A stretch of 64,000 nucleotides of DNA from positions 687,501 to 751,500 of the forward strand of contig NZ_CP130318.1 in assembly GCF_032268605.1 (NCBI RefSeq), in the 5' to 3' direction. Origin of the DNA: Paenibacillus aurantius (GTDB lineage: Bacteria > Bacillota > Bacilli > Paenibacillales > NBRC-103111). The position numbers and the translations under genes are program-made. Below, piece by piece: positions 10,801 to 18,946 of this stretch. Positions within the stretch are counted from its first letter, which is position 1, and each line of letters starts with the position of its first letter. The notes under the pieces are model-generated. The model was not told where the DNA came from, made no database searches, and was given only the letters and a program-made list of their open reading frames with translations.

Positions 10801-12396
10801 TCCGTAGAGAACCGGACGAGGGCCGACGACAACGCGGGTGGAGAAGTGCTCCATCTCGCGGTCGCGGTCGATGGCCGGGTTGGTGACCACCGCTACGCTT
10901 TCCTTGATGAAATCGGGAATGTTCTGGCGCTCCCAGTTGATGGCCGCATGAGGGCCGTCATGACCGAGGGAGCGGATCGGCTCGGCGCCGGTCTCGGACA
11001 TCGACTCGATCTGCTGGATGCCTTCGCGGTCCCAGCCGTTCGCGCTGTACAGCGCATCATTCACTTGAAGCACTTCGTTCGCAGAGGCAGTGATGCCGGA
11101 TTCGACGGAGCCGAGGTATTTGCGCATGCCGCTGAAATCCACGCGCTTGCTTACGCGCTCATGCACAAGCGACTGAACAGTTGTATACGGAAGCACTTGA
11201 ACGTATTCTCCCGGGGTCAGCACGACGCCGACTTTCTCGCCCGGAGCGATCGGCTTCGGCTCGGCGATCATCTCGCCGACCGTTACGACGCCTTGCTCGG
11301 AGGAGAAGTACAGGGAGTTTTCCGTTTCCACCATCCATACCGGACGAAGGCCCAGTGCGTCCACACTGAAGATGCACTCGTTGCCGTAGCGGGACACGAT
11401 CCCGGCCGGACCTTGGGCATAGTGGCCCCAGATTTGGCGGAAGTACACGTACATATCCTGAAGCTCTCCGCGGAACAGCTTCATTTCGTTGTGAATCGGA
11501 GGGAAGACCACTTCCATCGCTTCAAACAGGCTCATGCCGGAGCGGTGAATGAACGTCTCGATCGTCCGGTTCATGTCCTGCGAGTCACTGCCGCCGTCTA
11601 CGAGCGGAACGCCGACCATGTCGGCCTCGAGGCGGAGCTTCTTGACCGTGTTGATTTCCCCGTTATGGCCGAGAAGCGAGAACGGCTGAACCCGGAAGAA
11701 GCTGGAGAGCGTATTCGTCGAATAGCGGTTATGGCCGATCGTTACCTGGGCGGCGAACAACGGATCCCGCGTGTCGTTGAAGTAGAGCGGCAGAATGCTG
11801 GCGGCTCCCATCACCTTGTAGGCGGCGGTCGTATTGCTGAGCGTTGCGACGTGCACGGTAAACCGGGCTTCGATCGCCACATGAAGCTCAAACAAATGAT
11901 CGGCCGTGTTCACGCCTTCCTTCTCGCAGAGAGCGGCGACCTGCCAGAAAACGGGCTCGTCGTTCAGACCGTTCGGTCCGAGAACGGAGTTGTCGACCTG
12001 GTTCTCCTGCTCCGTCACAATGCGAACGCCGTGCTCCCGGAACATTTCGCGGATGGAGGCCTGCATGTCGGCGGCGGAAATAGCCAGCTTGCGAGGCACG
12101 AAGATGTGGGCGATGGAGAAACGCTTATCGTAAGCCAGCTTCCCGTCCAGACCGGCGTCCTGCAGCTTCTTTTCCCAGAGCGCGCGGGGGATGTCGGTCA
12201 GAATTCCGCAGCCGTCGCCTTCTCCATTGATAAAACCCGAACGATGTTCCAATTTAACAAGGGCATCAATCGTCTTTTGTATGTTATCCCTGGAAGGGTG
12301 GCCGTTTTTCTCGATAATGCATACAATTCCACAGCTGTCATGTTCGGTTTCTAGCAGATTGCGGAAGCGGCCTTCGTTGATCATGGCTTGGTTCAT
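7858..12396 (-). CDS. gltB: Glutamate synthase, large subunit
   Basis: About 1,512 aa from the chosen start. It transfers the glutamine amide to 2-oxoglutarate to give two glutamates. Domains in order: N-terminal Ntn glutaminase (nucleophile cysteine in EHDSCGIVC, C22, exposed after propeptide removal; IGHNRYSTNT and LGHNGEINT), central and FMN-binding barrel domains (PGEGGHLPG, SGFDGGTGAARI), a 3Fe-4S site (GCTTCRGCHLDTCHVG, with C-x5-C-x4-C spacing) and the C-terminal GXGXG beta-helix. The start is uncertain: a GGAGGTGGAGG sequence lies 22 nt before this ATG, and the frame is open upstream to 12492 with a GTG overlapping that purine run. The small subunit gltD is not in the window. The gene is monocistronic. 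Confidence 0.93.
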   Translation of the reverse strand: MNQAMINEGRFRNLLETEHDSCGIVCIIEKNGHPSRDNIQKTIDALVKLEHRSGFINGEGDGCGILTDIPRALWEKKLQDAGLDGKLAYDKRFSIAHIFVPRKLAISAADMQASIREMFREHGVRIVTEQENQVDNSVLGPNGLNDEPVFWQVAALCEKEGVNTADHLFELHVAIEARFTVHVATLSNTTAAYKVMGAASILPLYFNDTRDPLFAAQVTIGHNRYSTNTLSSFFRVQPFSLLGHNGEINTVKKLRLEADMVGVPLVDGGSDSQDMNRTIETFIHRSGMSLFEAMEVVFPPIHNEMKLFRGELQDMYVYFRQIWGHYAQGPAGIVSRYGNECIFSVDALGLRPVWMVETENSLYFSSEQGVVTVGEMIAEPKPIAPGEKVGVVLTPGEYVQVLPYTTVQSLVHERVSKRVDFSGMRKYLGSVESGITASANEVLQVNDALYSANGWDREGIQQIESMSETGAEPIRSLGHDGPHAAINWERQNIPDFIKESVAVVTNPAIDRDREMEHFSTRVVVGPRPVLYGQPDNRLRIELLAPLVLESLNGVDSDKDLNQLSYEQLLAAFRAQGENAVAVLSATFARGTSIQDGLNELAAQAVEAVKNGAMLVVLDDSEAHRNDRLWLDPHLAVSKVDIALREHKLGHGDNLRRQTSLVLRSAAVRNLHDIAVACGLGADVISPYLLFATAAAKSGAPAAKKVYTALNKGLEKVISTIGTHELRGYTRFFSSIGLNPEVAEVLDIVNYLGSDKAGTGFAKLEAEAEKRYEDFTNPKAKAARNFHFFQRMWKALGEAASGAAPYSDYRDKLREEEKRNPISIRHVADFNYEKALEGRQPLNPSDVSIGIGGHDLPMLISSMSFGSQNETAFRAYAEAGERLNMVTMNGEGGEIKDMLGRYRRTRGAQVASGRFGVNAELANAVAFLEIKIGQGAKPGEGGHLPGSKVTAKIAAARNATIGSDLISPSNNHDIYSIEDLAQIISELKEASGRKAKVIVKIPVVPGIGTIAVGVAKAGADVITLSGFDGGTGAARIHSITHVGLPTEIGTKLAHVALIEAGLRHRVELWSDGGLKSGADVVKMLMLGANRCGFGSIAMQAIGCTTCRGCHLDTCHVGIATQIDSMEEAEEKGLRRFVPREYDLAVNSLVRLFGAIGEEVREIVAALGFKDAQDLVGRSDLLQQVNCLDQIDLSEILRPAPLQFINIGESLDEAAVASSDIQVAAGAEGQAFFPESLSFATPVERTWSKVTGETRIIGSRYSSHRVRSSQDNDKLPAISLRLTDGSVPGNGLGAFNANGVNITVDGGAEDGVGKMSNGGKVAILKSPGKNKELINGSVGKSFGYGAQRGLFLIQGSADTRACIRFSGADVVFGGEITTPIQDELGAIASRANLKGFAFEYMTNGRAVVLGDPGPWICAGMTGGVIYQRLNPEMGFDIAAIERRIAKGAKVKIEQVGSQSIKDLNELLGAYRNELAASGQSEAAASVDKLLADLPTHFVRIAPVGLQADQSVATE

Positions 12397-12602
12397 AGTA
12401 GTACAGGTCAGGTTCCTGACCTCCACCTCCCGTTTATAAAATGAATAAAAATTCAAAATAACTGTATAAAACCAGTTGTCACATCTGGGCATAGCCGGGC
12501 TGGTGCGGCATGTCGTCTTAGGGGAGTAAGACTCGAAAAAAGGAAGGTTTACCCGGTGAAGGGATAAAAAAGGGGATTCTCTCTTAATCTATAGGTATAA
12601 AC

Positions 12603-12631
12603 AGAATAACACGAATATTGGCATCTAACAA
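12603..12631 (-). promoter_or_regulatory. Probable sigma-A promoter of gltB
   Basis: On the minus strand TTGTTA (12626-12631), a 17-nt spacer and TATTCT (12603-12608). This gives a leader of about 200 nt before gltB. No LysR-type GltC site could be identified with confidence. Confidence 0.45.
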
Positions 12632-12716
12632 TACTTCCTTGTCGTTTTCAAGAAATGTAAGCGCTGTCTATATTGCATAATGGTGAATAAAGGAAATGGA
12701 CGGGGAGGGGTCTGTG

Positions 12717-12775
12717 CCAAAAGCGAACGAACCCTTTCCGAATGACGGAAAAGGTTCGTCTTTGGCAGCTTTTTA
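12717..12775. terminator. Hairpin between hemL and gltB, probable terminator
   Basis: Long imperfect stem: GCCAAAAGCGAACGAACC with its partner GGTTCGTCTTTGGC around CCG-AATGA-CGG, followed on the plus strand by AGCTTTTTAG and on the minus strand by a T-rich descending arm. Its position just after the minus-strand hemL stop fits termination of hemL, but the best T-run is on the other strand. Confidence 0.55.
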
Positions 12776-12859
12776 GAAGAAAGACCGGTTCCTGCCATAC
12801 CGTTATCCGGCTTGGGAACCATAGCCTCAGAAGGGGCGTACGGAGCCGGAATAAAAGGC

Positions 12860-14191
12860 TCAGCCGCGCTTCGCCATCTCGGCGAAGGCCCGCTCCGCGG
12901 CGGCCAGCGTGGCGGCCGTATCGTCCTCCGTATGAGCCGTGGTCAGGAACCACGCCTCATACTTGGACGGGGCGAGGCAGACGCCCTGCTCGAGCATCAA
13001 CCGGAAGAATTGCGCGAAGCGTTCTCCATCCGTATCCTGCGCCTCGTCATAATTCGTGACGGGGTGATCGCAGAAATGGGTGGAGAACGCGCCGCCGATC
13101 CGGTTGACGGTCAGGGCGATGCCGTGCCGCCGCGCCGCCGCGGAGAGGCCGTCGGCGAGAGCCGCCGCCAGCGATTCGAGCCGGGCGTAGGTCCCCGGCT
13201 CGCGGAGCGCCTGCAGACAGGCGATGCCCGCGGCGATGGAGGCGGGGTTGCCCGCCATCGTCCCGGCCTGGTAGGCCGGACCGAGGGGAGCCACCTGCTC
13301 CATGATCTCGCGGCGCCCGCCGTAGGCGCCGATCGGCAGCCCGCCGCCGATGATCTTGCCGAGCGCCGTCAGGTCGGGCTGGACGGCGTCCCACCCGCCA
13401 GGCGTCTCCAGCGGCAGCCCGGCGTAGGTCTGGGCGGAGCCGTAATGGAACCGGAAGGCCGTGATCACCTCGTCGTAGATGACGAGCGCACCATGGGCCC
13501 GCGCCAGCCGGCACAGCCCTTCGAGGAAGCCGGGCTTCGGCATCACCATGCCGAAGTTGCCGACGATCGGCTCGACCATCACCGCGGCCGTTTCTCCGCC
13601 CCAGACGGCAAGGGCTTCTTCGAGCGCCGCCAGGTCGTTAAACGGCACGGTGATGACCTCGCTCGCCAGGCTGAGCGGGATGCCGGCGCTGTCCGGGATG
13701 CCGAGCGTGGAGGGCCCGGAGCCCGCGGCCACCAGGACGAGATCGGAGTGGCCGTGATAGCAGCCGGCGAACTTGATGATCTTGGCCCGCCCTGTGTAAG
13801 CGCGCGCGACCCGGATCGTGGACATGACGGCTTCTGTTCCCGAGTTGACGAAACGCACCTTATCCAGGGAAGGGATGGCCTCCTTCAGCATTCGGGCGAA
13901 GTCGATCTCGAGCTCGGTCGGCGTGCCGTAGAGGGTGCCGTTGGCCGCCGCCCGCGTGATGGCCTCGGTCACATGAGGATGGGCATGGCCGAGAATGATG
14001 GGCCCGTAAGCGGCCAGGTAATCGATATAGCGGTTTCCGTCGACATCCCAGAAATAGGCCCCGTTGGCCTTTTGCATGAAGACAGGGGCGCCGCCGCCTA
14101 CCGCTTTAAAGGACCGGGAAGGGGAATTGACTCCTCCTACTATATGCTGAAGGGCTTGCTCGTACAGCTCGTTGGATCGGGTTCGGTTCAT
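12860..14191 (-). CDS. gsaB: Glutamate-1-semialdehyde 2,1-aminomutase (GsaB/HemL type)
   Basis: A 443-aa PLP enzyme of the HemL family; it makes 5-aminolevulinate for haem from glutamate-1-semialdehyde. Motifs are [10 protein letters not shown] near the N-terminus, [39 protein letters not shown] and [19 protein letters not shown] with the PLP lysine. Bacilli often carry two paralogues. The stand-alone position, away from other hem genes, and the nearby Bcp peroxiredoxin match the B. subtilis gsaB-ygaF neighbourhood, so the gsaB type is preferred. The minus-strand RBS AGGAGG is visible before the ATG (14195-14200). The coding G+C is very high, which creates a long spurious antisense frame. Confidence 0.92.
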   Translation of the reverse strand: MNRTRSNELYEQALQHIVGGVNSPSRSFKAVGGGAPVFMQKANGAYFWDVDGNRYIDYLAAYGPIILGHAHPHVTEAITRAAANGTLYGTPTELEIDFARMLKEAIPSLDKVRFVNSGTEAVMSTIRVARAYTGRAKIIKFAGCYHGHSDLVLVAAGSGPSTLGIPDSAGIPLSLASEVITVPFNDLAALEEALAVWGGETAAVMVEPIVGNFGMVMPKPGFLEGLCRLARAHGALVIYDEVITAFRFHYGSAQTYAGLPLETPGGWDAVQPDLTALGKIIGGGLPIGAYGGRREIMEQVAPLGPAYQAGTMAGNPASIAAGIACLQALREPGTYARLESLAAALADGLSAAARRHGIALTVNRIGGAFSTHFCDHPVTNYDEAQDTDGERFAQFFRLMLEQGVCLAPSKYEAWFLTTAHTEDDTAATLAAAERAFAEMAKRG

Positions 14192-14233
14192 TAGGGTTAG
14201 CCTCCTGATAGGGGATTATGGCGCACAGCGCAT

Positions 14234-14263
14234 AAAAGAAGCCCGGCAGCATGGCCGGGCTTC
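14234..14263 (-). terminator. Intrinsic terminator of the LCP gene
   Basis: GAAGCCCGGC (14238-14247) with GCCGGGCTTC (14254-14263), a 10-bp stem; on the minus strand it is followed by TTTTATG. It lies after the stop of the LCP gene at 14308 and before gsaB. Confidence 0.85.
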
Positions 14264-14307
14264 GGGACAAGGCAAGAACCCTGCCTGTATTCTCGTTTCC
14301 GTCTTCC

Positions 14308-15345
14308 TTACCGGCGGGAAGTCAGCTCGGAAGCTTCCTGCTGCTTCCGGTGGCTGGCCGAGGTAGGGGAGGGCGACGGGGAAGCGGAAGGATCAATGCC
14401 CTCCAGCTTGTTCTGGATAAAGGTCTTCAATTTATCCGGCTTCACGGAAATGACGGACGCTCCGCCTACCGTTCTCTCCTCCAGCAGTTCCATGGGCGGA
14501 AGCTGTTGCGAGTCGATGCCTTGGCCTTTGGCTTCCATGCCGAGAGAAGCGAGCTTCATCATATCGCTGACCGGAAGGTTGGTATCGATGTAAGGATCGA
14601 CGGCCTGCAGAACTTTCGGGAATTTCAGGATGTTCGAGGTGGTCTGCATCTTCTCGGCCACGGCGGTCAGGAATTTGCGCTGACGTTCCGTCCTTGTAAA
14701 ATCGGAGGTGGCGTCATGACGGAAGCGGACGTACTGAAGAGCCGTTTTGCCGTCGAGATGCTGGTAGCCCTTCTTCAGGTTAATGTCGAATTCATGACCG
14801 TCCCAGGCATCGCTGTATTTCATATCCTTCTCTACATCGAGGTCGATGCCGCCGATAGCGTCCACGAGAGCCATGAAGCCTTGGAAGTCCGTATAGACAT
14901 AGTATTGAATAGGAAGTCCGGTAAAATCGGAAACGGTCTTCATGGCCAGGCTGGCTCCGCCGTAGGCGAGAGCGGCGTTGATCTTATCACTGCCGTACCC
15001 CGGGATCTTCACGTAGGTATCTCTAAGAATGGAGAAGAGAGTGGCCTTCTTCGTAACGGGATCGATGGATGCGATCATAATGGAATCCGAGCGCGGAGGC
15101 TCGCTGTTCTTCTTGCCGCGGGAGTCTCCTCCGAGCAGCAAAATGTTCACCCGGTTCTTGCCCTCCCACTTGGGCGGCTCTTCCTGGCTTATGGGAGTGG
15201 CGTGATTCGGATTGGTAAAAATCGAATCCTTTCCTTCTTTGCTCAGTCCGTTCAAGGAATTGTATATGGATAGACCGTAATAGCCTCCGTATCCGAGCAC
15301 ACACAGACAAAGGGTCAGCATGACCCATTTAAAGAATCGGCGCAT
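14308..15345 (-). CDS. LytR-CpsA-Psr (LCP) family cell-wall ligase
   Basis: A 345-aa membrane protein with one N-terminal transmembrane anchor (residues 7-26) and an extracellular LCP domain at about 65-230. LCP enzymes transfer teichoic acid or other polyprenyl-phosphate-linked polymers to peptidoglycan. Conserved blocks are ILLLGGDSRG, RSDSIMIASIDP, FSILRDTYVKIPG, KINAALAYGG, DAIGGIDLDV and ALQYVRFRHDATSDFTRTERQRKFL, which carry the arginines and aspartates that bind the pyrophosphate lipid. The tail is Ser/Pro rich. It is divergently arranged from the ABC exporter, with a 186-bp AT-rich intergenic region that should hold both promoters (a TATAAT at 15463 on the plus strand). Confidence 0.92.
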   Translation of the reverse strand: MRRFFKWVMLTLCLCVLGYGGYYGLSIYNSLNGLSKEGKDSIFTNPNHATPISQEEPPKWEGKNRVNILLLGGDSRGKKNSEPPRSDSIMIASIDPVTKKATLFSILRDTYVKIPGYGSDKINAALAYGGASLAMKTVSDFTGLPIQYYVYTDFQGFMALVDAIGGIDLDVEKDMKYSDAWDGHEFDINLKKGYQHLDGKTALQYVRFRHDATSDFTRTERQRKFLTAVAEKMQTTSNILKFPKVLQAVDPYIDTNLPVSDMMKLASLGMEAKGQGIDSQQLPPMELLEERTVGGASVISVKPDKLKTFIQNKLEGIDPSASPSPSPTSASHRKQQEASELTSRR

Positions 15346-15531
15346 ATAAAACTGGCTCCTCTCCTGGATTTGGCGCGTTTTACTCGTCCGTTATTTGATG
15401 TATCATATTGTATAGTATTTTATAACCTTTATTCCCTTCGACAAAACTTGTCATTTAGTCATTATAATGGGTTTCTTGCAGGGTTAGCAAGGAAAACCGA
15501 AGGCCAATTTCTGACACGGGAGGAAAATTGA

Positions 15532-16635
15532 TTGAACGCCATAGAAGTAAGCCGCCTCCGCAAGGAATTCAAAGTCCAGCGCAACCGGGAAGGAGTTAAG
15601 GGAGCGCTGCAGGATTTATTCCGCAGGGAGTATCGTCACGTGACAGCGGTAAACGACATCAGCTTCACCATTCCCCAAGGGGAAATTTGCGGATATATAG
15701 GAGAGAACGGGGCAGGAAAATCGACAACGATCAAAATGCTTACGGGCATTCTCGTTCCGACATCGGGGGATATTCGCGTTAACGGATTCATTCCTTATAA
15801 AGAAAGAGAAAAATTCGTCCGCGGCATAGGCGTCGTGTTCGGCCAGCGGAGCCAGCTATGGTGGGACATTGGGGTCATCGAATCGTTCCAGCTGCTGCGC
15901 AAGGTGTACCGGGTTGGCGCCGAGGATTACCGGCAGCGCTTAAACGAGTTGGTGGAGCGCCTTAACCTGGGGGATTTGCTGAACCGGCCCGTCCGCAAGC
16001 TTAGCCTGGGACAGAGGATGCGCTGCGAGCTGGCCGCTTCCCTCCTCCATAATCCGGCCATCGTCTTCCTGGACGAGCCTACGATCGGACTGGACATTGT
16101 GGTCAAGACGGAAATCCGGGAGTTTCTGAAGGACTTGAACCGGCGGTACGGCACGACCATTCTGCTCACGACGCATGATCTTCAGGATATTGAAGCGCTT
16201 TGTTCGCGCGTAATCATGCTCGACGACGGGAAGATTATCTATGACGGGGGGCTGGAGGAGCTTAAGAACCGCTGGGGACAGGGCAAGGAAGTCGTATTTC
16301 GCTTTCCCGAGGCCGCTGCCCTCGATAACCTTGAACGGCTGACCGAAGGGCTCCGGGTTCAATGGACGATGGAGAACAGTTACACGGCCAAGGTGTGGGT
16401 TCCGGCCGAGCATGCGGGAATATCGGATGTTCTCGCCAGGGTAGTCGGGGTGATGGACATTGCCGACATTCAGATTATTGAGACGAACACCGACGACATT
16501 GTCCGGGAAATTTATAAATCGGGCTCGGCCTCCTATAACCGGTCGTCCCGGGGGCTGGAATTGTCTCCGCGAAGGGATGAAGGGGAGGGCTCGAGAGAGC
16601 TTCAGACGGCCGGGAAGGGCGGGTCCAAGTCATGA
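15532..16635 (+). CDS. ABC-2 type exporter, ATP-binding protein
   Basis: A 367-aa ABC ATPase. Walker A GENGAGKST (K63), Q-loop in VVFGQRSQLWWD, signature LSLGQR (157-162), Walker B IVFLDEPTIGLD (D181/E182) and the switch histidine in LTTHD (H215) are intact, followed by a C-terminal extension of about 130 aa typical of ABC-2 exporters. The LSLGQR form of the signature belongs to the subgroup that pairs with two DUF990-like permeases. The TTG start has GGGAGG eight bases upstream. The last codons overlap the next gene by 4 nt (ATGA). The substrate cannot be told from sequence. Confidence 0.92.
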   Translation: MNAIEVSRLRKEFKVQRNREGVKGALQDLFRREYRHVTAVNDISFTIPQGEICGYIGENGAGKSTTIKMLTGILVPTSGDIRVNGFIPYKEREKFVRGIGVVFGQRSQLWWDIGVIESFQLLRKVYRVGAEDYRQRLNELVERLNLGDLLNRPVRKLSLGQRMRCELAASLLHNPAIVFLDEPTIGLDIVVKTEIREFLKDLNRRYGTTILLTTHDLQDIEALCSRVIMLDDGKIIYDGGLEELKNRWGQGKEVVFRFPEAAALDNLERLTEGLRVQWTMENSYTAKVWVPAEHAGISDVLARVVGVMDIADIQIIETNTDDIVREIYKSGSASYNRSSRGLELSPRRDEGEGSRELQTAGKGGSKS

Positions 16636-17426
16636 CCGGCGCCTATCTCGAGCTGATCCGGATGCGGTTTCTCATGATGCTTGCCTACCGGGTCAATTAT
16701 TACAGCGGCATTCTCATTTATGTGCTCAACATTGGAGCCCAGTATTTTCTATGGAAGGCGATCTATCAGGATAACGGGACGCTCGCCGGACTCGACATGA
16801 CGCAGATGACGACCTACGTGGCGGTTTCGTGGATGGCCCGTGCGTTCTACTTCAACAACCTGGACCGGGAAATCGCGGGCGAGATCAAGGACGGGAGCGT
16901 GGCGATTCAGTTCATCCGGCCTTATCAGTACTTGCTCGTCAAGGTGATGCAGGGAATGGGAGAAGGCATTTTCCGCCTGCTGCTGTTCTCCATTCCGGGG
17001 ATGATCGCCGCTTGTTTGATCTTTCCGGTGAAACTGCCGGCGAATCCGGGAACCTGGCTCATTTTTCTGCTGATGCTTGGTATGGCCTTCCTCATCAACT
17101 CCCAGATCAACATTCTGACCGGGCTCTTTGCCTTCTTCGTGGAGAACAACGAAGGCATGATGCGGATGAAGCGGGTGGCGGTCGACCTGTTCTCGGGGCT
17201 GATCATTCCGGTGACCTTCTTCCCGGGTTGGGCGGAGACGCTGCTTCGGCTGCTTCCCTTCCAGGCGATCACCTATCTGCCGGGTGCGGTGTTTACGGGG
17301 AAAGTGACGGGCGGCTCGGTCGGCGGGGTGCTCGGGGTCCAGCTGTTCTGGTTCCTGGCCCTTCTTATTCCGATCTATGCCATGTGGCGGCGGGCCCGCT
17401 ACCGGCTGTTCGTACAGGGAGGGTAA
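16632..17426 (+). CDS. ABC-2 type exporter, permease subunit 1
   Basis: A 264-aa integral membrane protein with about six hydrophobic segments (from GILIYVLNIGAQYFLW to GGVLGVQLFWFLALLIPIYAMW) and a charged loop DREIAGEIKDGSVAIQFIRP, which is typical of ABC-2 family permeases. Together with the next gene it should form the membrane part of the exporter with the upstream ATPase. The start overlaps the ATPase stop codon; translation is probably coupled. Confidence 0.88.
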   Translation: MTGAYLELIRMRFLMMLAYRVNYYSGILIYVLNIGAQYFLWKAIYQDNGTLAGLDMTQMTTYVAVSWMARAFYFNNLDREIAGEIKDGSVAIQFIRPYQYLLVKVMQGMGEGIFRLLLFSIPGMIAACLIFPVKLPANPGTWLIFLLMLGMAFLINSQINILTGLFAFFVENNEGMMRMKRVAVDLFSGLIIPVTFFPGWAETLLRLLPFQAITYLPGAVFTGKVTGGSVGGVLGVQLFWFLALLIPIYAMWRRARYRLFVQGG

Positions 17427-17430
17427 GGCG

Positions 17431-18216
17431 ATGTTCTATGCGGCTTTGTTTACGGATTATATGAAGAATTACGTCAAAACCAAGCTCACCTACCGGGCTG
17501 ACTTCTGGGTTGAGGTGCTGTCGGATCTGCTGTTTCAAGGGATCAATCTCCTGTTTATTACAGTAGTATTCCTCCATACTCCGGTGCTCGGAGGGTGGAC
17601 ACAGGCTGAGGTGCTCTTCATTTACGGGTATTTTATGGTGCCGTACGGCATCTTCAGCTGCTTCTTCAACCTGTGGGGCTTCTCGGAGCGCTACATCGTC
17701 AAAGGGGAGCTCGATCGGGTACTGACACGCCCGGCGCATAATCTCGCCCAGCTTATTCTTGAGAACATGGATCCTCCGGCGCTTGCGGGCTCCATAGTCG
17801 GTCTTGTCATCATGGGATCGGCTTGGCACTCCGCCGGGATGGAGTTCGTCTGGTACGATCCGTTTGTGTTTGTGCTGCTGACGCTGGGCTCCGTTCTGAT
17901 TTACGGAGGAATCTATTTGATTTTTACCGCCATCTCGTTCTATATCGATGCGCCGACAGGAATCCTTCCGCTGATCTGGAACCTGCAGAACTACGGGCGT
18001 TACCCGGTGACCATCTACAACCGCCTGCTTACGGCCCTGCTCACCTGGGTGCTGCCGTTTGCCTTTGTAGGCTTCTACCCGGCAGCCTACTTCCTCGATA
18101 AGACGAACTGGGGCGCCATGGCGCTGCTGACGCCGGCCGTCGGCGCAGGCTTTGCGGGGGCCGGATTGCTGTTCTGGAATTACGGCATCCGCCGCTACCG
18201 GGGAGCGGGCTCGTAA
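17431..18216 (+). CDS. ABC-2 type exporter, permease subunit 2 (DUF990/ABC2_membrane_6-like)
   Basis: A 261-aa membrane protein with about six hydrophobic segments. The charged motif KGELDRVLTRPAHNLAQLI in the first cytoplasmic loop is characteristic of the ABC2_membrane_6 group. The frame is open upstream to 17377, but the ATG at 17431 follows GGGAGGGTAAGG and begins 4 nt after the stop of permease 1, so it is the start. It completes a three-gene exporter operon; the substrate is unknown. Confidence 0.88.
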   Translation: MFYAALFTDYMKNYVKTKLTYRADFWVEVLSDLLFQGINLLFITVVFLHTPVLGGWTQAEVLFIYGYFMVPYGIFSCFFNLWGFSERYIVKGELDRVLTRPAHNLAQLILENMDPPALAGSIVGLVIMGSAWHSAGMEFVWYDPFVFVLLTLGSVLIYGGIYLIFTAISFYIDAPTGILPLIWNLQNYGRYPVTIYNRLLTALLTWVLPFAFVGFYPAAYFLDKTNWGAMALLTPAVGAGFAGAGLLFWNYGIRRYRGAGS

Positions 18217-18405
18217 AGAAGGAAAAGCCGGACGCCGCTTGCATGATAAGGCTTTCAACCAAGAGTTGACAGGAGTCCACAGAGAGAGCAGAATATAAGG
18301 AAATATGGAAAATCGCGGGAACTGGACAATATAAGGCAGAATTGCAAAACCTTGTTGCTTATCCGGTGGTCATTTCGGAAGAGCCACGACAACAGGAGGA
18401 ACGTC

Positions 18406-18882
18406 ATGACGAACGCCCAGCATCTGCAAGAGGGGCAACCCATTCCGGACTTCAAGCTGCAAGCGTCCAACGGAAAATCGGTCTCCCTTGAAGATTTCAG
18501 GGGAAAGAAGCTCGTGATTTACTTTTATCCGGCGGATATGACGCCGACGTGTACGCAGGAATCGTGTGATTTCCGCGATCTTACCCCGCAAATCCGCAAG
18601 GCAGGCGCCGAAATTATCGGCATCAGCCCCGACGATTTGAAGTCCCATGGAAGATTTATCGAGAAGCATCAGCTGCCTTTTCTTCTGCTATCCGATCCGG
18701 AGCACCGCGTATGCGAGAGCTTTGGGGTCTGGCAGTTGAAGAAGATGTTCGGAAGAGAGTATATGGGGGTGGAGCGCTCCACCTTTCTTGTCGACGGGGA
18801 AGGGAAGCTGATCAAGGCCTGGCGCAAGGTAAAGGTGAAGAACCATGCCCAGGACGTGCTGGATGCCGTGAACGGATCGTAA
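18406..18882 (+). CDS. bcp: Thioredoxin-dependent peroxiredoxin, Bcp/PrxQ family
   Basis: A 158-aa peroxiredoxin that reduces hydrogen peroxide and organic hydroperoxides using thioredoxin. The active site DMTPTCTQESCDF holds the peroxidatic cysteine C49 and the resolving cysteine C54, the C-x4-C spacing of PrxQ/Bcp. The core IYFYPADMTPTCT and FLLLSDPEHRVCESFGV are also conserved. An upstream frame extends 18 codons, but AGGAGG lies 6 nt before the ATG at 18406. A Bcp gene next to gsaB is also seen in B. subtilis (ygaF), though here the LCP gene and exporter lie between them. Confidence 0.94.
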   Translation: MTNAQHLQEGQPIPDFKLQASNGKSVSLEDFRGKKLVIYFYPADMTPTCTQESCDFRDLTPQIRKAGAEIIGISPDDLKSHGRFIEKHQLPFLLLSDPEHRVCESFGVWQLKKMFGREYMGVERSTFLVDGEGKLIKAWRKVKVKNHAQDVLDAVNGS

Positions 18883-18946
18883 GATCCGGACGGGCTGTGG
18901 ACTCGATACAGACGGCATAAGGCAAGGATACGGGGGATGGTCGGGC

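Noticed and set aside
12812-14194. 460-codon plus-strand frame opposite gsaB
   Set aside because: Antisense shadow of a well-conserved PLP enzyme gene in very G+C-rich DNA; Arg/Gly-rich translation without motifs.
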